A stretch of DNA of 64,000 bases from an uncultured bacterium (GCA_943788505.1 CALSQR010000002.1:441323-505322); one strand, 5' to 3'. Shown: positions 53,468-62,819, counted from the first letter of the stretch. Numbers and translations are program-made. The notes: generated by a model from the sequence alone, not told the origin.

Positions 53468-55570
53468 TCAGCCGGTATACTGCTGCTTTAATTTCTTAAG
53501 CACGTCCGGTTCACCTATCACCGTCATGCGATCACCGTCCTCCAAAATGGTATCTCCACGGGGGATAATATTGCTTTCTCCCCTGCGAATGATCGGTATC
53601 AAGTTACCCGCCGGCAGATGGACTTCCCTAAGCGATTTTCCAATGAGATCTTTCGTCTTTGTATCTGTCGATAGCACCAGATAGATGAAGTGCTCATCCA
53701 TCAGCAAGGCTTCTTTCAGCCCTTGTTCTCCGTCGGCATACGTCCAATCTTCCGGGAAGGTATCGGCATCAACACGGCGAGCAATTTGCGCAAGAATGCG
53801 CAAGTGCTGACCCGGATTGTTTTTTGGGCTTATAAGAAAAAATATCGCTGTAACGACAGATTCGTCCTTGTCTGGACTCAGCTCCAAATCTGGAGCAGCC
53901 AACTTGATACCACTATTGGCGCGAACAATTACCATTTCTGGCGCCCGAAGTCCATCATCAATACTCAAATGAGGTAACGCAACACCACGCGTGACCGGCG
54001 TAGCACCAACTCTAGTACCTTCAAGGAATTTCCGGGAGATAGCGTGCGAGGTCATTGGAACTCGGTGAGACAGCCAGGCTGCAGCCTGTTCTACTACGTC
54101 TTCAAAGGACGTACTGCCTTGTACATCAATGACAAAACTGCGCGCGATGATCTCGTCGAATGGATCGTCATTGCGAAGGCCTTTTTCCTTGAGGATCCCT
54201 CGCAGCTCACGATCGAGACCGTCATCGCTGCTTCGTCCTAATCGCTCAAACAAATTGAAGATCGCGCCACTACGTTCCACTCGTTCACTGGCGTAGTACT
54301 TGTACCACATCGCTCCAAACCAAAGAATCCCAGCTGTGAACCCAATGGCTAACCACCCCATCTGAAAAATCAGCCAGATGCCTACAAGGATGCCCACAAT
54401 GTGCATCCAGGGATACAGTGGACTTTTGAAGCCAGGATCATACGAATCCAGCCGGGCTTCGCGCATCACGATGACAGCCATGGTGCTCATAGCAAACATC
54501 AATAATTGAAAGGCTGATGCTAGCTTAGCGATCTTCATCGGGTTCAGGACCAGAACGAAGACAAGAATCGTGACAACGGTCAGAAAGACGGATAATACCG
54601 GTGTGCCGGTCTTGTCATTGACTTTGCCGATTGAATCAGGCAGCATTTTGTCTTTAGCCATTGCCATCGGATATCGAGAAGCGCTAAGAATGCCTGCGTT
54701 TGCTACCGAAAAAATACCGAGGATGGCTGCAACAGCCATCAAGATGGCTCCGGGCCGTCCAATCAACTCAGCAGCAGCCGTAGCAGCAGGTGTCAAGTCA
54801 CCACCGTTTGCGGCTAAACGCTCTGGGCCGACGATTCCAATCATCACCACACTACCAAGCACGTAGGCAAGGATCGTGACGAAATAGGCCAATAACATGC
54901 CGAGCGGAAGATTTCGCTCTGGGTCCTTAACCTCTCCCGCAACCCCCGCGACCTTCGTCAGACCCATGTAGCTGACAATCACAAAGCCTGATGTGGTGAT
55001 CAGTGAGCCTGAATCTGTTGTCATCAAGCCCGATAAGTAGCCGACATTCATATTGAATGCCCCATAGCCAGAAAACCAAGCAACAAGAAGAAGGAGTCCG
55101 ACTACCAAAAATGCCTGGGCTTGTCCCGTCTTCTTAGCACCAAAAAGATTGATAGCACCAAATAGGATAGCTAACCCTGCAGCGACCGGTTCAAGCGGCA
55201 ATTCCGGAAAGAAAATACCGAGATATGCTCCCCCGCCGATGAGGGCGAAGGATGTCTTCAGGATGAGTGAAAACCAGGTTCCAAACCCAGTCATGGTCCC
55301 CCATAGTGGCCCCATGGAACGATCCAAAAAAAAGTAAACGCCTCCTGAACGAGGCATGGCTGTAGCCAATTCAATTTTGGACAAAAGGCCTGGAAGCAAA
55401 ACAATAGCTGCGACGATATACGCCAATGGCAATACCGAACCGCCCATAACGGCCGCTACTCCTGGCAGCAGGAAGAACCCGAAACTGATCGTGGCTCCCG
55501 TAGCGAGAGTAAACACATCGAAGAGTCCTAGCTCTTTCTTGGTGATCTTTGGTGAATCAACGTCGCTCAT
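53468..55570 (-). CDS. APC-family permease fused to a PTS EIIA-like and an RCK_C domain
   Basis: 700 residues. The first ~420 form an amino-acid/polyamine (APC) permease with 11-12 helices: LFDVFTLATGATISFGFFLLPG, VAGVAGEVKDPERNLPLGML and ILSASRYPMAMAKD. Residues about 465-610 match a fructose-type EIIA domain, with the phospho-acceptor-like His534 in RGVALPHLSIDDG. Residues about 630-698 (LREVHLPAGNLIPIIRRGESNIIP, LEDGDRMTVIG) are a TrkA-C module. The permease probably takes up an amino acid under control of the cytoplasmic domains; phosphorylation and nucleotide control are inferred from the domains. It stands alone in its region. Confidence 0.93.
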   Translation of the reverse strand: MSDVDSPKITKKELGLFDVFTLATGATISFGFFLLPGVAAVMGGSVLPLAYIVAAIVLLPGLLSKIELATAMPRSGGVYFFLDRSMGPLWGTMTGFGTWFSLILKTSFALIGGGAYLGIFFPELPLEPVAAGLAILFGAINLFGAKKTGQAQAFLVVGLLLLVAWFSGYGAFNMNVGYLSGLMTTDSGSLITTSGFVIVSYMGLTKVAGVAGEVKDPERNLPLGMLLAYFVTILAYVLGSVVMIGIVGPERLAANGGDLTPAATAAAELIGRPGAILMAVAAILGIFSVANAGILSASRYPMAMAKDKMLPDSIGKVNDKTGTPVLSVFLTVVTILVFVLVLNPMKIAKLASAFQLLMFAMSTMAVIVMREARLDSYDPGFKSPLYPWMHIVGILVGIWLIFQMGWLAIGFTAGILWFGAMWYKYYASERVERSGAIFNLFERLGRSSDDGLDRELRGILKEKGLRNDDPFDEIIARSFVIDVQGSTSFEDVVEQAAAWLSHRVPMTSHAISRKFLEGTRVGATPVTRGVALPHLSIDDGLRAPEMVIVRANSGIKLAAPDLELSPDKDESVVTAIFFLISPKNNPGQHLRILAQIARRVDADTFPEDWTYADGEQGLKEALLMDEHFIYLVLSTDTKTKDLIGKSLREVHLPAGNLIPIIRRGESNIIPRGDTILEDGDRMTVIGEPDVLKKLKQQYTG

Positions 55571-55709
55571 AGAATAGTTGTTATTCCCCGCAGGGATTGG
55601 AGCCTCGAAAACAGCCAGCGGTGTGGCTCACCACACACGTTACGCTTTTGACACGACTTTATTCCAATTCTCGTGATATACAGATCGGTAATTCGACTGA
55701 TTCCCTCAA

Positions 55710-55901
55710 CTACTGCTCAATTGGTTGCGCATCGAACTCGACAAGCTCACCGCCTTCTCCCCGAAAACGGATTTCGATAGGATTGCAGCATACCTCGCAG
55801 TCTTCGATATAGGCTTGCGTGTCCGACGTTGGCTCAAGAACCATTGAAATGGTCTCCCAGCAATACGGACAGGTAAATTCGTGTTCTTGGGGTTCGCGCA
55901 T
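55710..55901 (-). CDS. CPXCG-motif cysteine-rich zinc-ribbon-like protein
   Basis: 63 residues from ATG 55901 (MREPQEHEFTCPYCWETISM). Two cysteine pairs, CPYC and CEVCC with an intervening YIEDCE, make a small zinc ribbon typical of the CPXCG family of short bacterial proteins. LVEFDAQPIEQ ends it. The function of the family is unknown. It starts 14 bp after the stop of the upstream lipoprotein gene, which fits a two-gene unit. A longer frame upstream is very basic and unlikely. Confidence 0.85.
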   Translation of the reverse strand: MREPQEHEFTCPYCWETISMVLEPTSDTQAYIEDCEVCCNPIEIRFRGEGGELVEFDAQPIEQ

Positions 55902-55915
55902 CACTCTTTCTGCCG

Positions 55916-56611
55916 TCAAAGTCCGCCGCGAAGGCCGCATCCGGTCAAGGTCAGTCCATCGACATCCAAAACGACCCCAAAGGCGTGCCAAGTGCCCGAC
56001 ATACTATCCTGACACAACTCGTTTGCTAGCTCAAGTCGAATCGAGCCGTCTTCGCTTTCCCACGCCAGGCCATCTTTGCCTACCGGAATGACCACTTCTT
56101 CTTGCATCGGTCGCCGGATCGACAGACCGTCTTCAGCCAGTGTTGCCATCCAGAACGGTTCATTGCCCATGGCTCGGACCATGAATGCGTCCCACTGATA
56201 GTCACAACCAAAGCCTTCGAAGGGCCAGTAATTAACCCCTTTGACCTCTACTACCGAATCGTAGTCGGCCTGAAAACCGTCCCCGACCGGACTGGGCGAC
56301 GTCAAAAAAAGAGATGCGAAGCGCTCGGTGTAAGGATCTTGGCCTTGGGTCGTTTCGCTGTACATCCGGTTGACCTGACCGAGGTCCCCTCGCAGCCAGT
56401 GGACAACATCCTCACCACAGGCCTGGAATGTCCAGATCTCTGCACCCATAATGACATACCCCTGAACAGGCTGGACGTCTCCATCCGAGTTTTGCGCGAT
56501 CGTTTCGATCGGACGATCGGGTACACCGCATCCAGCAATCATCCAAAACGAAAAAAACACTCCAAGAAGACGCCCAGAGCGGCAGGCAACCAAAATCGAG
56601 TTATTAAACAC
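55916..56611 (-). CDS. COG3650-like lipoprotein
   Basis: Start uncertain; GTG at 56611 gives 231 residues and a short leader ending in the lipobox MIAGC. ATG codons further upstream give a highly basic N-terminus. The body contains YVIMGAEIWTFQACGEDVVHWL, GNEPFWMATLAEDGLSI and LCQDSMSGTWHAFGVVLDVDG ending LTLTGCGLRGG. The GNEPFW and C-D-MS...GC patterns are the core of COG3650-type lipoproteins, often found near META/HslJ-like genes. Its cellular role is unknown. It precedes the CPXCG gene by 14 bp, and a multi-hairpin segment lies upstream of it. Confidence 0.78.
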   Translation of the reverse strand: MFNNSILVACRSGRLLGVFFSFWMIAGCGVPDRPIETIAQNSDGDVQPVQGYVIMGAEIWTFQACGEDVVHWLRGDLGQVNRMYSETTQGQDPYTERFASLFLTSPSPVGDGFQADYDSVVEVKGVNYWPFEGFGCDYQWDAFMVRAMGNEPFWMATLAEDGLSIRRPMQEEVVIPVGKDGLAWESEDGSIRLELANELCQDSMSGTWHAFGVVLDVDGLTLTGCGLRGGL

Positions 56612-56776
56612 GTTCAAGTCGGATTGGATAGGTCTGGTTCGCATTCCACTAACAAACATAAAGGTTCTTGCCCTGATCGACACACACATTGTGGCAATCA
56701 CTGAATATCGATTCCTGGTGCGGTTCCGAGACCTCGCCCTCATCGGATGTGAATTGGCAGGCCTCAAAATATTGAC

Positions 56777-56861
56777 GGTCGTCTACCTATGGCAGACGGC
56801 CGTCTCAGCCGAAGGGGCAGCGCGTCTAAGAGACGCGCTGCCGAATGCAGATGTAGACGAC
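56777..56861. other. Nested inverted-repeat cluster (possible structured RNA or terminator)
   Basis: The outer arms 56778-56786 and 56853-56861 are perfect 9-bp complements. They enclose the palindrome at 56794-56805 and a 12-bp perfect hairpin at 56816-56842 with loop aag. The element lies 29 bp after the stop of the sortilin-like gene on the minus strand and upstream of the lipoprotein gene. It may end transcription or fold as a small RNA. It lacks a clear U-tract. Confidence 0.6.
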
Positions 56862-56890
56862 GGGCGGTAAAGCCAGCGCCCAAAACAAGG

Positions 56891-59800
56891 TCAACTATCC
56901 AACTTGATAATCGGCAGGCGCACGGACTGAACCATGTCCTCAAAGTCGCTCATTTGATAGCTAGTTATATCAGCCAGCTTTTTGAGCCACTCGTCAATCT
57001 GCTGCACCAGCTCGTCACGCACCTGATACGCCTGATCCGTCGGTGGGAAATAACCGCGCGAAGCCACTCCTCCAACAGCCGCCAGCTTGTTGTTTAGCCG
57101 GATTGGGTAGTTAAGAGGATCCTGTCCCGAGCGGTTTTTCGTCTGATAAAGTGCCTCTTCGACCTCTTTCATTCCTTCAAGCATGTGGTCCGCGAATCCG
57201 TTGATCGTATCGGCTTCTGGATGATCCTCTGGAATACGCTCAAGCACATCGTTTACCTGATCCCGGAGCGAGCGGATTTGCTTGATGGCTTCGTGAGTCT
57301 CACTCAATTTATCACGCACCGCAAGTAGGAAGTCAAACTGTTCCTCCAAACCTGTCAGTGGTGTTTCTGAACGAGGGTCCGGATTGATCTGGAACTGCAC
57401 ATCGCTTGAATCCCCATCTACGATTAAACGGGCACGATACGCTCCAGGCACAGCCCTCGGCCCCGTCACAGACCCGGCCCACATAACCAAGCCATCGAAC
57501 GACTCTGCATCCTCATAGCGCATATTCCAATTGAACTGATTAATGCCTGCATCAGATGGGACGTCCTCACCCTCGAATGATGTAATGATGTCTCCGTTTT
57601 CCTCCAGAATTCTGAGCGTCATGTCCTCATCTTCGTGCTCTCCTTTGAGCCAATACCGCAGACGAACTGAATTTTCTGCACCCAACGTGATGGGATACGG
57701 ATTGTGGAACGTGAAGGAAACATCCAAATCAGAATTCTCTAGATGATGGAGGGGCATCAAATCTTCCAAGATCCAGAAGGCTCGTCCTTGCGTGGCCACG
57801 ACGAGGTCATGATCTCGCCATTCCAGATCTGTGATGGGAACGATGGGCAGATTCTGCTGGAAGGTCTGCCAGGAAGCGCCATCATCAAAGGAGATGTACA
57901 TCCCTGTTTCTGTGCCCGCATATAGAAGACCTTCCCGCTCCGGATCAACTTCAATCGCGCGGGTAAAGTGAAGTGGATCAATGCCGTCTGTGATTTTGGT
58001 CCACGTGGCGCCATAGTCCGACGTCTTATAGAGGTAGGGCTCAAAATCGTCCATTTTGTATCGAGTACCCGCCACATAGAGGCCGCCCGGATTGCGTGGG
58101 TCCACGATCATATCGTTGACCATCATCCATTCAGGGAAAATGCGCTGGGGCGGGGTAACGTTCGTCCAAGTGGCACCATCGTCACGAGTAAGGTAGATGA
58201 GTCCATCATCCGATCCCGTCCATATCACGCCTTCTTCTGCTCCTTCTGCTAAGGTGAATATGGTTGCGTAGTACTCAACGGCCGTGTTGTCCTTCGTAAT
58301 CGGACCGCCAGAGGGGCCAAGTGTGGTTGGGTCATTGCGCGTCAAGTCAGGAGAAATCATCTCCCACGTCTGACCCATATTGGTTGAGCGATGCACGTGC
58401 TGACTCGTCGCGATCACGGCATCAGAATTGTGACGGCTGATGATGATGGGGAAATTCCACTGGAAGCGGTATTTGAATCCTTCAGCGCCATGCCCCATGG
58501 GGTTGTCCGGCCACACATTGATAGAACGAGACTGCTCGGTTCTGTGATTCATCACTGAAAATGAACCGCCATAGGATCCACCATAGACGATATCTGGATC
58601 GTCAGGGTGCGAGGCCAACCATGCGCTCTCTCCACCTGCGGTGGATTCCCATTCGCGCTCATTTTGGCCAGTTGATGTATGCAAAATTCGGACGGTCGAG
58701 TTGTCCTGCTGACCACCGTAAATGCGGTAGGGGAAGTTATTGTCCGTGTGCACGCGATAGAACTGCGCTGTCGGCTGATTATGGTATGTGGACCAGGTCT
58801 CACCGCGGTTATATGTCACCTGGGCTCCACCATCGTCGCCGACGATGATTCGATCCGCGTTATCTGGATCAATCCAGAAATCATGATGGTCCCCGTGAGG
58901 CGTTCGTACCCGCTCGTATTCACTACCGCCATCCTTCGAGTGCCATAGGCCAACATTTAGGACCCACACCTCATCCTCGTCCTGGGTACCCGCGTAGATG
59001 CGTGTATAGTACCATGCGCGCTGGCGCAGATTGCGGTCTTCGTTAATTCGCTCCCAGGATTCACCGCCGTTCTCGCTGCGGAAAACGCCACCGTCGTCGT
59101 GCTCAACGATCGCCCACACACGATCCGGGTTCACAGGGGAGACGGTCACACCGATAATACCGAGCGTACCTCCAGGAAGTCCGTTGTCCTGATTGGTCAA
59201 CTCGGTCCAGTTATCTCCTCCGTCCGTTGATTTCCACAGACCGGAATTTTCTCCGCCTGACGACATCGAATAGGGGCTCCGATTGAATTCCCACATGGAC
59301 GCATAGAGGATCCGCGGATTGGAAGGATCCATTAGCAGATCTACGGCACCAGACTCGTCAGAAACATGGTGGATGCGCTCCCACGATTCTCCGCCGTCTG
59401 TTGATCGATAAACTCCGCGCTCGTCACTCGGGCCAAATAGATGCCCCATGACAGCCGCATAAACAACGTCGGGATTCTTTGGATGAATGCGCACACGGGC
59501 GATATGCCTTGATCCCTCGAGCCCAATGTGCTTCCATGTTTTACCCGCGTCAACGGATTTCCACATGCCATATCCGTGAGAAACGTTGCCTCGAATGGTC
59601 TTTTCACCACCACCGACATATATCACGTTGTTGTCCCACTCCGATACAGCGACGGCTCCGACAGACCCGCCAAAAAAGCCGTCAGATATGTTCTCCCAAG
59701 ACTGACCACCATCCTTGGTGCGCCAGACACCGCCGCCGGTAGCGCCCATATAAAACAAGTTTGGTTTGCCGTGGACGCCGGTTACAGCTGCGGAACGGCC

Positions 59801-59929
59801 ACCTCGGTATGGGCCGACCAGCCGGTAGTCAAGGCCTTCGTAAAGTGATGGATCAATGGTTTGAGCCTTCAAATCTGAAGCAAAAACCACAAAGGCCAGG
59901 GCTGCGATGGCAGCGAATGAACGACGCAT
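56891..59929 (-). CDS. Second secreted sortilin/VPS10-like BNR propeller protein
   Basis: 1012 residues with signal peptide (SFAAIAALAFVVFASDLKAQ). YRLVGPYRGGRSAAVTGVHG followed by GATGGGVWRTKDGGQSWENISDG, GVYRSTDGGESWERIHHVSDES and further Asp-box repeats form the same propeller as the protein at 32162. MGHGAEGFKYRFQWNFPIIIS and LEEQFDFLLAVRDKLSETHEA mark the last domains, the latter a helical end. The two proteins align over most of their length, so they are paralogues. No T9SS tail or anchor is visible. Divergent from the membrane-protein gene at 59986. Confidence 0.88.
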   Translation of the reverse strand: MRRSFAAIAALAFVVFASDLKAQTIDPSLYEGLDYRLVGPYRGGRSAAVTGVHGKPNLFYMGATGGGVWRTKDGGQSWENISDGFFGGSVGAVAVSEWDNNVIYVGGGEKTIRGNVSHGYGMWKSVDAGKTWKHIGLEGSRHIARVRIHPKNPDVVYAAVMGHLFGPSDERGVYRSTDGGESWERIHHVSDESGAVDLLMDPSNPRILYASMWEFNRSPYSMSSGGENSGLWKSTDGGDNWTELTNQDNGLPGGTLGIIGVTVSPVNPDRVWAIVEHDDGGVFRSENGGESWERINEDRNLRQRAWYYTRIYAGTQDEDEVWVLNVGLWHSKDGGSEYERVRTPHGDHHDFWIDPDNADRIIVGDDGGAQVTYNRGETWSTYHNQPTAQFYRVHTDNNFPYRIYGGQQDNSTVRILHTSTGQNEREWESTAGGESAWLASHPDDPDIVYGGSYGGSFSVMNHRTEQSRSINVWPDNPMGHGAEGFKYRFQWNFPIIISRHNSDAVIATSQHVHRSTNMGQTWEMISPDLTRNDPTTLGPSGGPITKDNTAVEYYATIFTLAEGAEEGVIWTGSDDGLIYLTRDDGATWTNVTPPQRIFPEWMMVNDMIVDPRNPGGLYVAGTRYKMDDFEPYLYKTSDYGATWTKITDGIDPLHFTRAIEVDPEREGLLYAGTETGMYISFDDGASWQTFQQNLPIVPITDLEWRDHDLVVATQGRAFWILEDLMPLHHLENSDLDVSFTFHNPYPITLGAENSVRLRYWLKGEHEDEDMTLRILEENGDIITSFEGEDVPSDAGINQFNWNMRYEDAESFDGLVMWAGSVTGPRAVPGAYRARLIVDGDSSDVQFQINPDPRSETPLTGLEEQFDFLLAVRDKLSETHEAIKQIRSLRDQVNDVLERIPEDHPEADTINGFADHMLEGMKEVEEALYQTKNRSGQDPLNYPIRLNNKLAAVGGVASRGYFPPTDQAYQVRDELVQQIDEWLKKLADITSYQMSDFEDMVQSVRLPIIKLDS

Positions 59930-59985
59930 GGATTATAAAGCGTTGGTGGGAGGAAACGGTCTCAAAGCTAATAGGTGATGTCCAA

Positions 59986-60729
59986 ATGCGCTACCTCATT
60001 TCAACATCAGTTGTCCCATTACGTTTTTTCAGCCATCGTCGATACCTTAAGAAATCCGACCACCCAACCCACAGGACCGTGTTCGACATCACATTCAATC
60101 GGCGTCGGCTGATCCGCTTTCTCACGTGGATCACCGCATGGCTTTTATTCATGCATGGCACCATCATGATTTACCATTACCAGGTATCGGAGGTGGGTTG
60201 GTACTTCATGCAGCTTTTCGACGTGAACGAGGAGCACAATCTGCCCACATGGTTTTCCGGATTTAATCTTCTGATCGCCACCCTCATTCTCGGCATCATT
60301 GTCAAAGAAAAGCGCCGATTGGAAGATGATATGACGTTCCGATGGACGGTCCTTTTTGTTGGATTCTGTTTCCTATCGATCGATGAAGTAGCAGTTTTGC
60401 ATGAAACGGTCAACTCTGTCATCGAGCCTTCTTGGGCCTGGGGCGGACTTGTTATCGCCGTCGTTGTGGGTGTCTACTTCATTCCATTCCTCCGATCCCT
60501 TCCCAAACGCTCTTTCCGCGACTTTTTTCTCGCAGGCGCTGTGTATGTGGGCGGTGCGGTCATCATGGAATTGCTCGGAGAACCGCTGGATTCCGACTCC
60601 TTGGCCTACAACATGACAACCCTCGTGGAAGAAGGCATGGAGATGTTCGGAATCGTGCTCTTTTCAAGAGCCTTGCTTGCCTACCTCATGGGAGGTAAAG
60701 ACGAAGGCACATTTAGCTTACGTACCTGA
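59986..60729 (+). CDS. Polytopic membrane protein of unknown function
   Basis: 247 residues from ATG 59986; longer frames read into the sortilin-like gene on the other strand. After a basic N-terminus, about six hydrophobic helices follow (FLTWITAWLLFMHGTIMIYHY, FSGFNLLIATLILGIIV, WTVLFVGFCFLSIDEVAVLH, WGGLVIAVVVGVYFIPFL). FLSIDEVAVLHE resembles the conserved motif of several small uncharacterised membrane families. A tandem 18-bp duplication spans its stop. Nothing shows its job. Confidence 0.72.
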   Translation: MRYLISTSVVPLRFFSHRRYLKKSDHPTHRTVFDITFNRRRLIRFLTWITAWLLFMHGTIMIYHYQVSEVGWYFMQLFDVNEEHNLPTWFSGFNLLIATLILGIIVKEKRRLEDDMTFRWTVLFVGFCFLSIDEVAVLHETVNSVIEPSWAWGGLVIAVVVGVYFIPFLRSLPKRSFRDFFLAGAVYVGGAVIMELLGEPLDSDSLAYNMTTLVEEGMEMFGIVLFSRALLAYLMGGKDEGTFSLRT

Positions 60730-60750
60730 TCGAGCCTACGTACCTGATCC
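60715..60750. repeat. 18-bp tandem duplication spanning a stop codon
   Basis: 60715-60732 and 60733-60750 match at 16 of 18 positions. The first copy contains the end of the membrane-protein gene (stop 60727-60729) and the second repeats the same stop in frame. It is probably a small local duplication. Confidence 0.85.
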
Positions 60751-60915
60751 TCGGCAGTCAGGGATTCCCGCACATAATGGTCGGTTGTCTCCCCTTGTTT
60801 TTGAACAAGGAAGCCAGTTCATTATGATTATTGATTCGACCGCCTCTTCTTACGTTGTCGAACGAATCCTTGGACCTTCTTACGACTGCTCTGACTCAAC
60901 AAAGAGACTCCTGCC

Positions 60916-62016
60916 ATGAAACGCACCGTAGGCCTACTTTCTTTCCTTTTGGTCGTTTTCTTGGCATTGCCAGCCGCTGCTCAAAGTGTCACTGGTACTG
61001 TGACTGATAGCACTACGGGTGATCCATTTGTAGGAGCTACTGTGTTCATTGCTAACACGACCTTATCCACCACTACGGATGCAACTGGGATGTTTGAGTT
61101 GGACAGTCCTCCACAATTCATGTTTGAGGTCGTTGCCGTCGCAGATGGGAAGATACCTGCAGCTTATACCGTCGATCGTACCAATTCCTCAGGCTTGACA
61201 TTTCCGCTGTCACCAGCGCCTGATGCAGAAGGAAGTGCACCTAGTGAGGATGATTTAGACTTCTTCGAAACCACCGCTTTTTCCCAGACACGGTTTGCTA
61301 GCGATATCGAACTCGTAAACCCGGATGTTTTGCGCATTGAACGAGACGAAGCAAACAACGTCATCTCCGTGTGGTCAGTGGCGCCGTTTGAATTCATTAA
61401 TCCTGCTCTTGGCTATCACATCCGTATTCACGACTTCCAGCTTGGAGGCAATCAGGTTGGATTCGGCTGGGGTGGATATGCCCACTTTATTCCGATAGTA
61501 GCTGAAAAAGCGAAGGAGGAAAAGCAGTGGAGTAAAAACCGGGAGACTACATACGAAGGATCCCGCCGTCACTTCCTTAAGTCGGTCATTGACGGAAGAC
61601 TTAAAGACGAAGAGTGGGCAGCCTATTTTGTGGGCGGTCCTGGTGCCATGGAAGATCACTCCCCGATCAAAGAATCTGATCTTAAAGGCATCTACGGCGA
61701 ACCTCAGCCCATCCTTTACGAGGACGAACGTCCTAATACTTGGAAGTTGGATTGGGCAGGATGGATCTGGGTCGAATATTTCGGGGACGGAGGCGATGCC
61801 AGATGGCCACGCTTCATTGAGAGGCATTGGCCAGTTTCTGCCCTATCCGAAGTACTTGCCATGCAGAACCAAACCTACATACAGTTACCTGATTACACGG
61901 CGTTCGTAGACGCCTCAGGCGTGATGCTGCCATCAACAACTCCTGCAACACAAGAATTGGGTTTCTGGACGTTCTTTCGGATGGCCGACATGCTGCCTCA
62001 AGACTGGCAACCGTAA
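60916..62016 (+). CDS. Secreted carboxypeptidase-regulatory-domain protein
   Basis: 366 residues with signal peptide (LLSFLLVVFLALPAAAQ). Residues 24-105 form a carboxypeptidase-regulatory-like beta sandwich (VTGTVTDSTTGDPFVGATVFI, TTDATGMFELDSPPQFMFEVV). The C-terminal region (YHIRIHDFQLGGNQVGFGWGG, GSRRHFLKSVIDGRLKDEEWAA, WAGWIWVEYFG) belongs to a domain common in Bacteroidota proteins of unknown function that combine with this sandwich. It is not a TonB receptor because plug and barrel are missing. It ends 9 bp before the convergent FKBP gene. Confidence 0.82.
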   Translation: MKRTVGLLSFLLVVFLALPAAAQSVTGTVTDSTTGDPFVGATVFIANTTLSTTTDATGMFELDSPPQFMFEVVAVADGKIPAAYTVDRTNSSGLTFPLSPAPDAEGSAPSEDDLDFFETTAFSQTRFASDIELVNPDVLRIERDEANNVISVWSVAPFEFINPALGYHIRIHDFQLGGNQVGFGWGGYAHFIPIVAEKAKEEKQWSKNRETTYEGSRRHFLKSVIDGRLKDEEWAAYFVGGPGAMEDHSPIKESDLKGIYGEPQPILYEDERPNTWKLDWAGWIWVEYFGDGGDARWPRFIERHWPVSALSEVLAMQNQTYIQLPDYTAFVDASGVMLPSTTPATQELGFWTFFRMADMLPQDWQP

Positions 62017-62025
62017 ACGGGCTGC

Positions 62026-62376
62026 TCAGCCTACGCCAATCAATTCCACATCGAATACTAGGGTGGCGTGCGGAGGAATTACATTACCTGCGCCACGAGC
62101 TCCGTATCCCATTTCTGATGGAATGGTGAGCCTGCGAAGACCACCGATCTTCATGCCTGCAAATCCCTGATCCCAGCCTTGGATGACCCGGCCACCGCCT
62201 AGCTGAAAAGAAAAGGTTTCCCCTCGGTCGACAGAGCTGTCGAACTTAGTTCCTTTCTTGTCAGCAGCGTCAGCGTCGAAGAGCCAGCCTGTGTAGTGCA
62301 CCTCAATCATTTTACCAGATACAGCTTCTGCGCCGTCTCCAGTAACGAGGTCGTCAATAATGAGTCCGTTGTCCAT
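62026..62376 (-). CDS. Cytoplasmic FKBP-type peptidyl-prolyl isomerase
   Basis: 116 residues, no signal peptide. The single FKBP domain is complete: [75 protein letters not shown]. It speeds proline isomerisation during folding. It starts 2 bp after the stop of the lipoprotein FKBP gene, with which it was probably made by duplication. The pair would serve cytoplasm and envelope respectively. Confidence 0.95.
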   Translation of the reverse strand: MDNGLIIDDLVTGDGAEAVSGKMIEVHYTGWLFDADAADKKGTKFDSSVDRGETFSFQLGGGRVIQGWDQGFAGMKIGGLRRLTIPSEMGYGARGAGNVIPPHATLVFDVELIGVG

Positions 62377-62378
62377 GA

Positions 62379-62819
62379 TTATTGTATTTCCAGTAGATCG
62401 ATTTCGAAAATAAGGTCTGACTTAGCGGGAATGCCCGGACGGGCGGTTTCACCGTACGCGAGGCGATACGGAATCACCAAGACGCGGGTGCCACCGACTT
62501 TCATTCCGGGGACGCCTTGATCCCACCCTTGAATAACGCGGCCTTGACCAACGTTGAATGGGAATGGAGTACCGGAGTCTTTAGAAGACTGTAGTCGTTC
62601 TCCCCGTCCACCTTCAGCATCTGCGTTATAAAGCCACAGTGTGTAGTGCACAACGGCAATATTGCCTGCTTCTACGATGGGACCGTCACCTTCCACCGTG
62701 TCGGTGATGATGAGGTCAGCTACGTAGGATGCCTCTGCCTCTACATTGGAGGAGTCATCGCTGGCGCAGCCAGCGGTGAAGAGAATACCTACCAGCAAAA
62801 AAGAAAAAAGCGCTTTCAT
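62379..62819 (-). CDS. FKBP-type peptidyl-prolyl isomerase lipoprotein
   Basis: 146 residues; the leader ends in a lipobox ([11 protein letters not shown]), so the isomerase is placed on the envelope. [61 protein letters not shown] and [16 protein letters not shown] cover one FKBP domain with the expected length and order. An acidic linker ([13 protein letters not shown]) follows the anchor. Directly upstream of the cytoplasmic FKBP gene. Confidence 0.95.
   Translation of the reverse strand: MKALFSFLLVGILFTAGCASDDSSNVEAEASYVADLIITDTVEGDGPIVEAGNIAVVHYTLWLYNADAEGGRGERLQSSKDSGTPFPFNVGQGRVIQGWDQGVPGMKVGGTRVLVIPYRLAYGETARPGIPAKSDLIFEIDLLEIQ

Noticed and set aside
55621-55636. 6-bp inverted repeat upstream of the permease gene as an operator
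   Set aside because: Too short to support without a known regulator or further copies.
60793-60810. 7-bp hairpin after the membrane-protein gene as terminator
   Set aside because: The stem is AT-containing and is not followed by a T-tract.
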